NCBI GenBank assembly: GCA_023101725.1
Contig: JALJCO010012873.1
Coordinates: 248,001 to 312,000 of the forward strand
Direction: 5' to 3'
Source of the DNA: Atherinomorus stipes
Lineage: Eukaryota; Chordata; Actinopteri; Atheriniformes; Atherinidae
Length of the DNA: 64,000 bases
Shown: positions 23,761 through 35,030 of the stretch, piece after piece
How positions within the stretch are numbered: the first letter of the stretch is position 1
How the letters are laid out: every line of letters begins with the position of its first letter
Translations under genes and position numbers: made by a program
The notes under the pieces: generated by a model
Told to the model about the DNA's origin: nothing
The model's database searches: none
The model's input: the letters and a program-made list of their open reading frames with translations, nothing else

Positions 23761-24194
23761 AAATGCAGGACTGATATTACAACACCAAAGCCAAGCAGTT
23801 TGGATGCTGTCTAGAATATAAACAAAACCCGAACACAACGATTAGAAATCTCTTCAACATAATAAACCTCAACAACATGTTTTATTCCCAGTAGAACATA
23901 AACAACATATCAGATGATGAAACAGATATTTTGCTATTTGATGGAAAATATTCACCGATTGTGAATCTGATGGCAGCAAAACATCTGTAAAAAGAAGTTC
24001 CAGGGGGATGTTTACCATTGTGTATCATCATCTCTTCTTCTTTTAACAACTGTCTGTAAACGTTTAGGAAGTGAGGAGGAGTTTTGTTGGAGTTTTAGAA
24101 GAGGAATGTCGTCCCATTCTGGTCGGATGCTGCTCAACAGTCCTGGACCTCGGTTGCTGGATTTCTGCTTTCATGATGCTCCAGATGTTTTCTA

Positions 24195-24908
24195 TAGGAA
24201 TGTTCAATATTGGCTTTTTTTTTTTAACCAACATCCAATATCCGATATTGCCCTACTCTTAAATTTCAATATTTAATATCAACCGATACCGATATATGCA
24301 GAGAACTGTGAGGTTGCATCGCTCATATTTTGAGAAATACAACTATATTCTGCTCTGACAACAAAGATCCCAAAATAGCCTTAACTCATCCAGATGAGTT
24401 CATTTTGGATATCTGGCTGTCAGATATCAGATACTAGCAGGTATTAGCCAACATGTGGCTAATTCTACTGTTTCTGACAACTTGGTAACTTAACCAACAA
24501 CTTAAAACCAGACATATTATAAGCAGCTTCAAAGCAAGTCAGTCTGTAGCAGCAGCAGCTGCACCGTGGTCACATGACTCTGAAAGGAATGCTGGGATAT
24601 GAAGTTCTTCCACAATAAGAGGGACTTTTATACATGCTGGACTGCTGCTAATGGAACAAGAGCTCGCGAGATTTTGCTACAGAACATCGAAATCATGCAA
24701 GATTTTACTAAACAAAATGTCGCGAGATTTAGGTTTTTTGAATAAAAAGGGGAAGGAAAAAGGGAGGGGAGAGGAGGGGACGGCGAACAAAGAGGGGGAA
24801 AAAAAACCACAGTCCGGGAGAAAAAAAAGAAGTCCAAAAAATGGATACCGATATTTTCCAATATCACATTTTAATGCCAATATTGGCCGATAATGTCGAA
24901 CATCCCTA
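24195..24908. mobile_element. hAT element, same family as element A
   Basis: Left end TAGGAATGTTCAATATTGG; right end, inward, TAGGGATGTTCGACATT. Flanking octamers are GTTTTCTA (24187-24194) and GTTTTCTC (24909-24916), 7 of 8 identical; the last base of the right copy is explained by a further insertion (24902-25118). Internally it matches element A at 20386-22537 in reverse. Repeated AAATCTCGCGA-type motifs occur near 24660-24740. Confidence 0.85.
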
Positions 24909-25118
24909 GTTTTCTCAAAAAAGCAAAGGTCCAAGGCACTCTTCTTAGGATATAAAAAAATTTATTTTTTTTTTTTTATGTCCTAAGAAGAGTGCCTTGG
25001 ACCTTTGCTTTTTTGAGGACCTTGTTTTCCCTTACCAAAGAGCACCTTCGCCACACTTTTTTGGATGAGCCTTCTGAGCACTCTGGACTTTTTCTTTTGT
25101 CTGAATCCCTAGTTTTCT
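24902..25118. mobile_element. 203-bp insert with 14-bp flanking duplication and near-perfect hairpin
   Basis: The 14-mer ATCCCTAGTTTTCT occurs at 24902-24915 and again at 25105-25118. The 203-bp interval can therefore be read as an insertion with a 14-bp target duplication, long enough to suggest target-primed retroposition or a recombination event. The first half is a hairpin (24914-25017). The remaining part, with CCTTCTGAGCACTCTGG, is not recognised. Confidence 0.6.
24914..25017. repeat. Palindrome with 37-nt perfect arms
   Basis: The left arm from 24914 (CTCAAAAAAGCAAAGG...) and the right arm ending at 25017 are exact complements for 37 nt, then one mismatch, then A/T-rich pairing. The loop is only an A/T homopolymer region at 24954-24977. 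Confidence 0.92.
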
Positions 25119-25715
25119 ATTGGTGAAAGGTCTGGACTGCAGGCAGACCAGTTCAGCAGCCAAATTCTTCTCCTGTTTCCAGTCATGCTGTTGTGATGGA
25201 TCCAGTATGTGGTCCAGGTCTTGCTGAAACCTGCAAGGCTTCCCTGACAGATACGTTGTCTGGATGGGAGCAGATGTTCCTCTAAAACCTCCATGTACTT
25301 TCCAGCATTGATGGAGCTTCACAGATGTGGAAGCTGCTGTTGCCTGCTTGCTGTTTTTTCTGAAATTGTTCCACAACTTTTAGAGCCAGTTTGTCAGATT
25401 GGTGAACCTCTGTGCATCTTTCTATCTGAGAGACTCTGCCTCTCTGAAATGCTCCTTTTATACCCAGTCATGTTACTCACCTGATTAGTTGCCAAATTCT
25501 CCTCCAATTGTTACTTTTCCAGCCTTTTTTTGCTCCTGTACCAACTTATTACAGGCGTGTTGCTGCCATCAGATTCAAAATCAGTGAAGATTTTCTATTA
25601 AATGGTAAAATGTCTCAGTTTTTTTGACACTATGTGCAATTGGGAATAAAAATATGGGTTTATAAGTTTTGTTTATTAACATTTCACAAAACATGCCAAC
25701 TGTTTGAGAATTTCT

Positions 25716-27402
25716 ATTGTATCTATTAGAAATAAAACATTTATCTAGAACAACATGTATAATTTCTAGAAGTTTAAGCTCTTTTCCAAGTATTGAGTCA
25801 GCTTTAAAGTGAGTAGCAGAATTATGCTGTAAAATAAAAACCAAGGTAAAACACACTCCGTTCCTGACATGCAACAGCGTGTCCGATTTAATAAAGTATT
25901 GAAGTGGAGAGGAAATCACTTTGAACTCTGACTCTGAGCCTTTTCTTTCTTGCATTGCCTCCAAAAGATCAACAAATCAAAAGAGCGATATGTGAGACAA
26001 AGCGCTGTGAAAACAACAAAGTATTTTAAAAGCAGAAAGACTTTAGAATGAAAAAGTATCAAAAAATGGTGTAACACTGAAGTAACCACAAATTATTTTT
26101 TTTTAGTGTTGATGCAGCTGTCAAAAAGCAGATCAGATGAGTGTCGGGGAATGACAGAACACTGATCTCTACAACAGAAGTTGATTAGCTGATTGGTTTT
26201 TGTGGGGTTTTTCCTTTTTTTTGCAGGATGTTCTGTAAAATACCATTCAAATGCGTGAAAATATAAAAAACGGTGCCGTTTTGCACCTCCGATACCTGAT
26301 CAATGCCGTGACTTTAAATACATTTCCTGACTACAGTAACAGTGCAGCGAACACCATCACAGACTAACAGAAGTTGCAGAGGCTGAGGACACAAACATCC
26401 AGTATTTCACCATCACATTCTGAAATCACTTGAAATATTTGAACTATTTATGTGCCGAGCACCCCCCCCCCCCCCCCACAGCCCATCCTTCTTTTTGTTT
26501 GTGTTTGTTGTGCTGTGTTCTGATGTTTTTGCTGCTTATTATCTTCACTCTGACTGATACAGGGTTTGCATTCTTCCTCAGGAGCGCGGCAGAAAAAGCC
26601 CACGCACAATCATCTTTTAATATCTGCTCAAATCCCTGCTCCTCCTGCCGTCTGAATGCTTCTTAGTTTTGATTTCTTTTCTCTGCTCTTAATGCTACGA
26701 TTCAGACGAGCGCCGGTGTCTCACACCCACCTGTCTTTTCAATGCAAATGCTTTCATTTCTCAACACTCAAATGGCTAACAGAATAAAAGATGGATTGAA
26801 AGGGGGGGGGGGAGGTGAGCCTTGCATGTATGAAGAAGACGCCATGTGTGACATGTTGAAGGGAAAATCTTCTGTGACAGTAAGTGGTCACATTCTTTGA
26901 GGAAGGCGAGTCATTTTCTGTGAGATGTCACGTTACGGCCGCAGCCCCCCAAAAGTCGACTAAACCGATATAATCCAACGTGCGTGCACCGATAATCTTA
27001 GTATTTAATCATTCTCATGATTACTCTGCAACAGAACTTGGTACAACATGTTAAAGGATGTAAAACTGAACCGGTTTATGTTCAGTTTAACTGTAAATAT
27101 TTGTTTTCAAGTCAAATTGAAAATAAAAGTCGCAGATTTGCGATATTAGAGGTAAATGCCCTGCAGAAGCAGTTCAATAAAACACAGTCAGAGCTGCGAT
27201 GGAACTCGTCATAGCAGTTTTGCAATGTCATTTGTCATCATTTGAAAATTTAGGTTCACAAAAAACCCCAGAAAAAATATTTTGATAAAACATGTTATTG
27301 CACTGACCCGAATGAACGTCTTACGTGGAAAAAGGAGGAATTCCCATTTCAGGTCAGGAGTGGGTCGCTGACTAAATTGGAAAAGTTGAAGTTCATTCAG
27401 CT
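25716..27402. other. Intronic sequence, no gene recognised
   Basis: No transposon ends or exon seen. Homopolymers of C (26462-26477) and G (about 26801-26811) are the only notable features. Confidence 0.55.
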
Positions 27403-28256
27403 TTCACTTTAGCTCCACCTGTTCACAATAACATGGAACCAGCCAATCACACGGCAGCATCTAGTCACGTTGACACGGTTGACTTGAAGTTCAAACTGAG
27501 CATCAGAATGAGGAAGAAAGGGGATTTAAGTGGTTTTAAACGTGGCATGGTTGCTGGTCTGAGTATTTACTGGAATTTTCACACACAACCATCTCTAGGG
27601 TTTCCAGAGAGAACGGTCTGAAGAAGAGAAAATATCCAGTGAGGAGCAGTTGTCTGGAGCAGGATGCAGCAGAAGACAACACCGGGTGCCACTCCTGTCA
27701 GCTATGAACAAGAAACTGAGGCTAAAGTTCACACAGACTCATCAAAACTGGACAATAGAAGATGGAGAAACATTGCTGGTCTGATGAGTCTCCATTTCAG
27801 CTCAACATTCAGATGCTAGGCTCAGAATTTGGTGGAAACATCATGAAAGCTTGGATCCATCCTGCCTTGGATCAAGGCTTCAGGCTGCTGCTGGTGTAAT
27901 GATGGGGGAGATTTTCTTGGTCCACTTTGGGCCCCTTAGTACCAACATGGCGGTTTAACCACCACAGCCTACCTGAGTATTGTTGCTGACCATGTCCATC
28001 CCTTTATGACCACAGTGGAGCATCTTCTGATGCTACTTCCAGCAGAATAATGCACCATGTCACAAAGCTCACATCATCTTCAACTGCTTTCTGGAACATG
28101 ATGATGAGTTCACTGAACTCCAATGGCCTCCACAGTCACCAGATCTCGGTCCAACAGAGCAGCTTTTTGATGTGGTGGAACGGGAGATTCTCATCATGGA
28201 TGCAGCAACTATGTGATGCAATCATGTCAATATGGAGCAAAATCTCTGAGGAACGA
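27403..28256 (+). mobile_element. Tc1-like transposon copy B, internally deleted and 3'-truncated
   Basis: It is homologous to copy A (7696-10698) without that copy's insertions: CCAGCCAATCACACGGCAGC, AAACTGAGCATCAGAATGAG, then TTGTCTGGAGCAGGATGCAG, and the coding segment with the catalytic block QSPDLGPTEQLFDVVEREI. Homology stops abruptly at about 28256 in GAGGAACGATG, so the right terminus is lost. The TTGTCTGGA(C/G)CAG(A/G)ATGCAG junction shared with copy A marks a common internal deletion. Confidence 0.85.
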
Positions 28257-28334
28257 TGTTCTCTGTGTTTTCAAGTACATTCTGGACCGTTATTATGCTG
28301 CTCATTCCATTTCTGCTCGTCCTCTGGTTATTAT

Positions 28335-28710
28335 TAGGGCTGTCACAAACGATTATTTTGATAATCAATTAATCACTGATTATTTTGTCGATTAGTCGAC
28401 TAATTGGATCATGTAAAAATTGCAGCATATTTACAGAACCAATCAAAAGTTTGGACAATTTCTCATTGAATCTAATGGGAAAAACGTGTCCAAACTTTTG
28501 ACTGGTACTGTGTGTGTGTTGATCTAAGTCAATAAACTGTTCAAGAAAAGATGACCAGACAGAAAGACAAAGCAGTGGAAGACACAGTGGCAATTTTGAG
28601 AGGAAAAACAAAGTTTATAAATAATAAATGATTAGTCGATTATGAAATTAGTCACTGACATTTTGATAGTCGACGATTAGTTAATTAATCGACTAATCGT
28701 TGCAGCCGTA
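28335..28710. mobile_element. Small hAT element
   Basis: Left end TAGGGCTGTCACAAACGATTA and right end, inward, TACGGCTGCAACGATTAGTC. Flanking octamers GTTATTAT (28327-28334) and GTAGTTAT (28711-28718) agree at 6 of 8. Subterminal GTCGATTAGTCGAC-type motifs are repeated at both ends. No transposase. Confidence 0.8.
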
Positions 28711-28718
28711 GTAGTTAT

Positions 28719-29959
28719 ACATTCACGGTGCCATCCCGGACTACACACTGAGGGATGCAGACGAGGCACCGAACATGTATGGAAGTGAATTGTGATTGCG
28801 GGGCAGTCAGAGACGAAGCTGTGACTCCACGTTTTACCAGTTTGCTTTATGAGGGCATGACAGACGCGCCGCCTTCTCCCAGCTGTTCCTCTGCACTTTT
28901 ACAGCTGTCATTGAGGAACTGCTGCAGGTGCTTCTGCTGCATTAATCTTTTATATCCACCAAAGAAACTATCAAACAAAAACCAACCAAAGAGGACCACA
29001 CAGAGAACTGAATCTTCACATTAAATGGCAAGGTTCAGACATTTAGGGGGAGGAAGAGTATGACATACTCTCTAGCAAATATCCTTTGTGGCACAGAAAC
29101 TGAATCACATGTTGAAAACATGATCAAAACCACAGAGTTCAGAAGCAAATGTGTTTAAAACCCTGAGCTAGCTGACTGATGGGTGACTGACTCCTGCTGA
29201 GGCAGCATTTCTGTTTCATCTCTCTACTCGGCCTTTGAAGCTTTGGTGTAAAACACAGAAAAGCTGAAAGTCGGAGTTAAGCTGAAACTAGCAGGGGGAA
29301 TGAAAAAAAGTTCTTCATTCTGCAGCCTTAAAAGAAACGGCTCGATTATTGTCGTTAAAAAATATTTGGAGATTCAAAGGGTTGAACTATTTATGGCACA
29401 CTAACAAAGAACCGGGCTGCAGTTCTGTGCTGAAAGGAACCACAAGGTTTAGACTTGCTTAGTTTTTTTCCACTGTTATTAAGCGTTTAGACAGGATGAG
29501 CCGGGAGTAACTCTTTACTTTGAAAACAAGCTAAAACAACCAACACAGATTGACTTATTATCACTTTTTGCATTAAATGTGACCAACATGTCGGCTAATT
29601 TATTCAACCAGTGAACAGAGGATATCATCTCAATGGGATGTGACGACTGAACATAACGTTAGAATCCTTGTGGCCAATACTGAACTAACAAAATTCTTGC
29701 TAGCAAAACAGAAAAGCAAAATAGAGCTGAGTAGAACAAACTTGGGTTTTTCTATAAATGGAATTTGTGGCAGTATTTGTGGTGTGTAGATGCTAAAACT
29801 GCAAAACAGCGGTAACGGAAAAGAAAAAAAGTGGAAAAATAAGAGAAAAAAAGAATTATCTTAAAGTGAGTAACACTGCTGATGTTACTGCAGCTGATTG
29901 GTTGACAGCCGATTCCAGCGTTTCTCCATCCTGAGCTTTCGGATCCCCAGCTCTGCATG
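28719..29959. other. Intronic sequence, no gene recognised
   Basis: No repeat terminus, RNA gene or exon recognised. An 89-codon frame at 28755-29024 shows no motif or splice context. Confidence 0.55.
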
Positions 29960-30050
29960 TTTTAGACCATTGGTTCCCAAACTTTTAAACCACCCCAATA
30001 TAACATATATTTGTGTTTGCGACGCCGCAGTGACTGAGTGGATAATTGTG

Positions 30051-30527
30051 CACTGCAAAAACTTAAATCTTACCGAGTATATTTTTCTAATTTCTACTCA
30101 AAATATCTCATCACACACAACTTAAGACAAAATTACTTAAAGAGAAACATTTCCGTAAGACATAGGGACTTGTTTGAAGGCAACGCAACTTATTTCAAGG
30201 AATCTTATCAAGAAAATTTCACGTGTTCTATTGGCCGATTTTTTTTTTTTTGCTTAAGCAAAAAAAAAGAAAAATCTTGTCCACTCTCAAAATAAGTGAA
30301 AAAAAGTTTTTGTTTTTTGCTTGTAATAAGCAAAAATATTCTGCCAATAGAACAAACGAAATTTTCTTGATAACATTTCTTGAAATAAGATGCATTGCCT
30401 TAAAACAAGTTCCTTTATCTCACTGAAATGTTTCTCTTGAGGTGATTTTGTCTTATTTTGAGTGTGATGACATTTTCTGAGTAGAAATTAGAAAAATATA
30501 CTTGCTAAGATTTGAGTTTTTGCAGTG
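30051..30527. mobile_element. 477-bp foldback element nested in the hAT
   Basis: Arms of about 215 nt begin CACTGCAAAAACTTAAATC and, inward from the right, CACTGCAAAAACTCAAATC, and stay roughly 85 percent alike to a T/A-rich loop. The relative at 43.55 kb keeps an empty site (TTAATTGTGTGATAT versus TAATTGTG|...|TGCGATAG), which fixes the ends and suggests a 2-bp TG duplication. It is a long-inverted-repeat miniature element of unassigned superfamily. Confidence 0.85.
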
Positions 30528-30816
30528 TGCGATAGATCTAAAGGGCCACCCTCTAAATATAAGGCCTGGAAACTGTCAGAATCTCCATAAAATGAGAAGG
30601 ATAAAATGGATTTTGGTGGATTAGATTAACAGCCGCTGAAAAACCACCGAAATGACTAAACACAGCTTTTCTCCATGAGATATGGCCAAATTAGTTTTTT
30701 TGATACAGGACTTGTCATTGTTTTTTTTTGTTTTTTTCTGGGCACCCAATGATAAAGACTCTACATGTTAGGCTTGAAAAGTATTAAAAATTTCATAAAT
30801 AAAAAAAATATATTTG

Positions 30817-30820
<4 letters not shown>

Positions 30821-30855
<35 letters not shown>

Positions 30856-31124
30856 AAAAAGAGAAAAAAAAAGGGGGGGAGAAGGAGGGGAGAATGGAGG
30901 AGGGGAGGGGGGGGAAGAGGGGGGGGGGGGAGAGAGGGGGGGGGGGGGGAGGAAGTAGAGATGGGGGGGAGGGGAGCCATGAGAGAGGAGGGGGGGGGGG
31001 GGGGGGAGGGGGGGGGGGGGGGGGGGGAGGGGGGGGGGGGGGGGGGGGGGGGGGGAGATGAGAGAGGAGAGAGGGGGAGGGGTGGGGGGGAGTGGGAGAG
31101 GGGGGGAGATTGGGGGGGGGAGGA
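30821..31124. repeat. 304-nt polypurine tract (A33 followed by G-rich)
   Basis: A pure 33-nt A run is followed by about 270 nt of G and A. I count only eleven pyrimidines in the 304 nt, and 78 uninterrupted purines at 30981-31058 that include G runs over 10 nt. The complement is polypyrimidine. Such DNA can form triplexes (H-DNA) and G-quadruplexes. Apparent proline- or glycine-rich frames across it are artefacts of composition. Confidence 0.95.
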
Positions 31125-31427
31125 TCAATGGTTTTTGGTAGATTCGGTTCATTGCTTCCTACATCACCAAAATCAGCTTCTCTCACTGAGATAATGCCAA
31201 ATTCAGATTTTTGATGTAAAATTAGTAATAACTTAGTTACTTATGCAATAATTTAAAAATCAATTTGTTAATTTCACAGGTTAATCTCTCTCTGCAATAA
31301 TGTTTTAATTTTGACAGCTCTATAAACCCCAAATTTATTTGATAAATCTAGACTAGTTTTGTTTTTTATGATCTGGCGACCACATGAAATTATCCAGACC
31401 CATAGTTTGGGAACCACTGTTTTAGAC

Positions 31428-33515
31428 AATGTTATAATCAATACTTGATTTTTGCAAATAAAAAGCCAAACCAGTTACACACTGGACCTTTAAAGGGCCA
31501 CAAAAATGAGCTCTAATCCCACAACCGACTCTGTGGAGCAGCTCAATGGCCAAATAATTTTACTGGCTGTCCGAAAGTTATAACCCAGAAAATTCTGCAA
31601 AAGGAAAACTTGTGTTTTGTTCCAAATTCTATTAAAGAATAAACATTAAAACAAAGTCCAGGTCTGGATCATTGTTAGCTTTCTATTATTCCTTGTTTCA
31701 CATAGTGCAATAAAAACTCACATTACTGCCTCAACTCTGCAAACCCAGCAGTTCACAAGAAAAACGTGAAGTCAAATTTAAAGCATAAGGGCAATTATGC
31801 TGCTCCTCTCCCACCTCAGGCTTTGTCCCCTGAGTGGAGAACACTTAAAACTACACAGCTTTTGGCTCACTAAGCACCGATCAAAACATCATTTCAAAAA
31901 AACACTTCCGAGATGAAGACAGAGATACGCTGCCTGGCAGATTTTTCAGAGCGAACGAGTGCAGGGCTGCTAGGAGACTGGGATTAGCCCTCGCAGTTCG
32001 TGACACAACGTGCAGAGAATCAGCCATGCGGATGAAAATACTTTAAAAATTAAAGATTCCCATCTGCAAGAGGTTGTTGCTAAGTCTTCCCAGCGTTGGA
32101 CTTGCTCTGCTTCAGAGGGCCGGTTGAATGGCTGAACAGGTTAATGCGACATTAAACAAACAAGCGCTCGCTCTCTCGTTTCCACTGTTTGGAAACAGGA
32201 AGAGCCAAAAGTTCAAGTGGTCATTATGGATCCAGGAAATGTTTGTGTAGGGAAGGGTAAATATTTGGTGGTACAGTAAGTGTGACACCATGACATATTA
32301 ATAAAAGCAAAAGGCTGTTTTGGACCTCTTTAATGTGTTAAAAATTTAATAGCTAAGGTGCAATGGCGGTCTCAGGACATCAGATGACTGGGCAAGTCAA
32401 ACATCATGTTCTGAAACATAGCCACTGCAAACAGTACAGCTCCACGACAAGATCGTCACAACAGCGAGACCAAAACAGAAACCGGGATTAATTCAGCCAG
32501 CATTGCTTTAACTTCCTCACCTTCAAATCTTTTGCTTTTTCTTCTTTTTTCCTGCTTGAAGATCAATCTATAACATGAGGAAATTCTAAATATTAGAGTC
32601 ATGGGGGAATTATTTATCGAGTTACAGCCACTCTGACAGAGGGTGGGCCAAAATTACACTTTTCATATAAATTATTGAGCTAGTTCAGGGTTCAAAGTGG
32701 GAAACTTAAAGACGTTTGGCACATTTCATCTAGATTTCTGTCTGTGTGAGTGTATGTGCCGCTCCTGCAGAAGCTGTCCTGCAAAGTTGGAGGGAAATAT
32801 GACATTTCCCGCACTTAAATAAACATAAGCATCCAGTGACAGACAGCCCACAAAATCTCATTCATTCACTCAAAAACACATTTATTCAAATGAGTATTGT
32901 AAAGGAATTTTCTAAATTGGAGCAATGAAACTGTAAATGCTGGAATACACCGTGCAATGCCTAAACTAGCTGAATAAAGTCTGTAAAATGCTTATTACTG
33001 ATTATGTTTATTTTCTTTATTAATCCTTATGCAACCTGTTACTGTAAGTGTGTCAAACACATCCTAACAGGTCCCAGTAAGAGGAATGGGATGGAGGGTT
33101 GAACTGGTGGCAGTGCTATGACGCCATGTTTTAATCACATTTTAATCACCCCTATTGGTCTATAACCAGAGGTTTAGACGTGATGTTAAAACCAGAACCA
33201 GATTAAAATCCCCTCCATTAAAGCAGGACCATCATCAGTTCACAGCCTTGGACATCATTGTGCTCTTCATCACTGTGCTCCTCACCCTCATGCCTCAGAC
33301 AGAAGCCATCAGTCTCCAGTTTTGCTAAACTATAATATATGATGTTATAATGTGCTGCGTTTGCATTTATTAGCAAATACTGGCAGATAAAGATCTCTCT
33401 GATGGATGTATTTCTTCCAATCTTTGTCCTTATCTGTTCTTTTTAAGTTTCTTTACAACTAATTTCTCTGCTCTTGCTGAGCGTATACGGACCTGTGGGG
33501 GTCTGAACATATTTT
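31428..33515. other. Intronic sequence, no gene recognised
   Basis: No exon or complete transposon seen. At 31465-31490 the string TTACACACTGGACCTTTAA looks like one end of a TTAA-type fish element, but no partner end was found. Confidence 0.5.
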
Positions 33516-33519
33516 AGCC

Positions 33520-33655
33520 ATGATGGACCCACCAACTGCTCCCTGGGTGCCATGATGTGGCAGCCCACTGTTTTTTATTTATCTAGAGATGGGTTAAATG
33601 CAGAGATGAATTTCCCAATCGCGATCAATTAAGTAAAAGAAAAAAAAACAAAAAA
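33520..33655 (+). repeat. Non-LTR retrotransposon (SINE/LINE) 3'-end-like fragment
   Basis: It contains CTGCTCCCTGGGTGCCATGA, then GGCAGCCCACTG, GGGTTAAATGCAGAGATGAA, TTTCCCAA and GATCAATTAAGT before an A-rich tail. This order is a familiar 3' end of fish short and long interspersed elements. The upstream part is not recognisable. Confidence 0.5.
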
Positions 33656-34551
33656 CAAATACCTCTGATTAAGACCTCCTACACCAGGTAAAAATAATTT
33701 TTACCATAAGCATGTTTTTTGTTTTTTTGTTTTTTTTTGGGGGGGGGGGGGGGGGGGCAAAACGTCATTATTTGATCTGAAAATCATCTTTAAAAGTTGA
33801 ACCTACTTTAACATATTGGACCAAAAGATGCACACAAAAAACCAAATCCAAACTAAAATAATGCACTATTTATTAAAATAAATACAACAAACACACTTTT
33901 TTCCATTTTGTCAAATGAAAAAAAAAAAAAAAAAAAATCAAAAACAATCCAAAAAATGCAACAAATCCCACCTTTATGCCTGGATAAATATTTTTCTACA
34001 ATCTAATAATAATATACCTCAGATTTTCAATGGTTTTCGATGTTAGGGTTTAAAATCAGCACCTTTTATTGAAGCCGACAGCACACCCATGTGACCTAGA
34101 TTTGATGTAACACTAACTACAGAAACAAACAGACGTGTGTGCTACATGTTACATGGTAAAAAACCAGCAGAAACACAAATCGCATTAAACAGCTAATTCA
34201 AACTAATTACTAAAGCTGACTTCTATAAATATTAATACAGTTACTGTGTAAGCATGTAAGTACGTTTTATCGTGTTTCAGTTATCCTGGAACTCGTTTTT
34301 TCCGAGATAACTTTGGGCGGAAGTGGTGTTGTGAACTCTTTTTTTATTCCAAACTGTGAACTCATAATTTGCAGAGGATCCTGAGATTGTAGATTTAAAG
34401 ATGGCTGTGTCCAGTACCATTGTGTTTATTAAACTTCTATATAAGATAATTTATGTCCATAAGTTTCAAGTGTAAACAGCCCTCAGTTGTTGTTATAGAA
34501 TTTTACGTTCACATGGCAAGCTTTTTTTTTTTTTTTTTTTTTTAACGCTGC
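33656..34551. other. Non-coding stretch with several homopolymers
   Basis: Contains G19 (33739-33757, directly after a T run), an A run at about 33919-33937 and T22 (34522-34543). No gene seen. Confidence 0.7.
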
Positions 34552-34559
34552 GTGAATAT

Positions 34560-35022
34560 TAGGGATGTTACAATTGCCAATTAATCCTTTAATTCCTGAC
34601 GATTAGCATTACCATTTCAGATTTTAATTATTGGAAAATCGTGATTATCACAAATTGAAAAACTCACAGTGACGTTGCTCGTTGCCTGGACAAGCAGCAG
34701 TATTCCCTCATATACAGTTTTCAACGTTTGGACAGAAAGGACAAAGTCTGGATGGATTTTGGATTTTTTTAATGATGCTGGGAGGAAACTTTATTTATTT
34801 AGACTTTTATTGATTTATCCATTTTCATAAATTTATTATGCATTATGCTTGTTAGTTTGTTTTTTTTCTAATAAAACACAGTGAAATGATTTCAGTGTGT
34901 GTATATTTAAGTTCTGAAAATTTTGAGCACATTTTAGCTATAATGCGATAATAATGATAATGCTGATAAATTCGGTCACAATAACCATGACATGAAATTT
35001 TCATGTCATGGTTACATGCTCA
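34560..35022. mobile_element. hAT element, relative of element C
   Basis: The left end TAGGGATGTTACAATTGCC and interior (AGCATTACCATTTCAG, CACAGTGACGTTGCTCGTTG, GTCACAATAACCATGA) follow element C. Flanking octamers GTGAATAT (34552-34559) and GTAAATAT (35023-35030) agree at 7 of 8. The right end has degenerated to GGTTACATGCTCA and carries a perfect palindrome (34983-35013). Confidence 0.78.
34983..35013. repeat. Perfect 31-bp palindrome
   Basis: The 15-nt arms AACCATGACATGAAA and its exact complement surround a single central T. It lies just inside the right end of the hAT element, in the position of element C's GATATTATATATCG segment. Confidence 0.9.
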
Positions 35023-35030
35023 GTAAATAT

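Larger units (their letters stand above)
23998..25715 (-). mobile_element. Tc1/mariner-superfamily relic, split by later insertions
   Basis: The minus strand carries a transposase fragment with LLNWSACSPDLSPIEN (25109-25160), the catalytic DDE block of this superfamily. It continues as IENIWSIMKAEI at 24194-24160. The two parts are separated by 24195-25118, so a foreign insertion landed inside the SPIEN codons. Flanking parts (TTACCATTGTGTATCATC on the left, GGTAAAATGTCTCAG on the right) match a repeat I recognise as common in fish. The exact ends are unclear, and the upstream half of the enzyme is missing. Confidence 0.75.
29968..31419. mobile_element. hAT element carrying a foldback element and a polypurine tract
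   Basis: A perfect 8-bp duplication TTTTAGAC (29960-29967 and 31420-31427) flanks ends CATTGGTTCCCAAACTTT and, inward, CAGTGGTTCCCAAACTAT. The interior has no transposase. Its subterminal region (AAGGGCCACCCTCTAAAT, then CAGCTTTTCTCCATGAGAT) matches 43482-43765. The CAGCTTCTCTCACTGAGAT motif recurs near 31180, so part of the element is duplicated on both sides of the purine tract. Confidence 0.9.

Noticed and set aside
30761..31194. Proline-rich and glycine-rich frames over 30.8-31.2 kb
   Set aside because: They arise purely from the polypurine tract; composition explains them on both strands and there is no start or splice context.
31465..31495. ACACTGGACCTTTAA as one end of a further TTAA element
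   Set aside because: No matching opposite end was found nearby, so only a note is kept in the stretch description.
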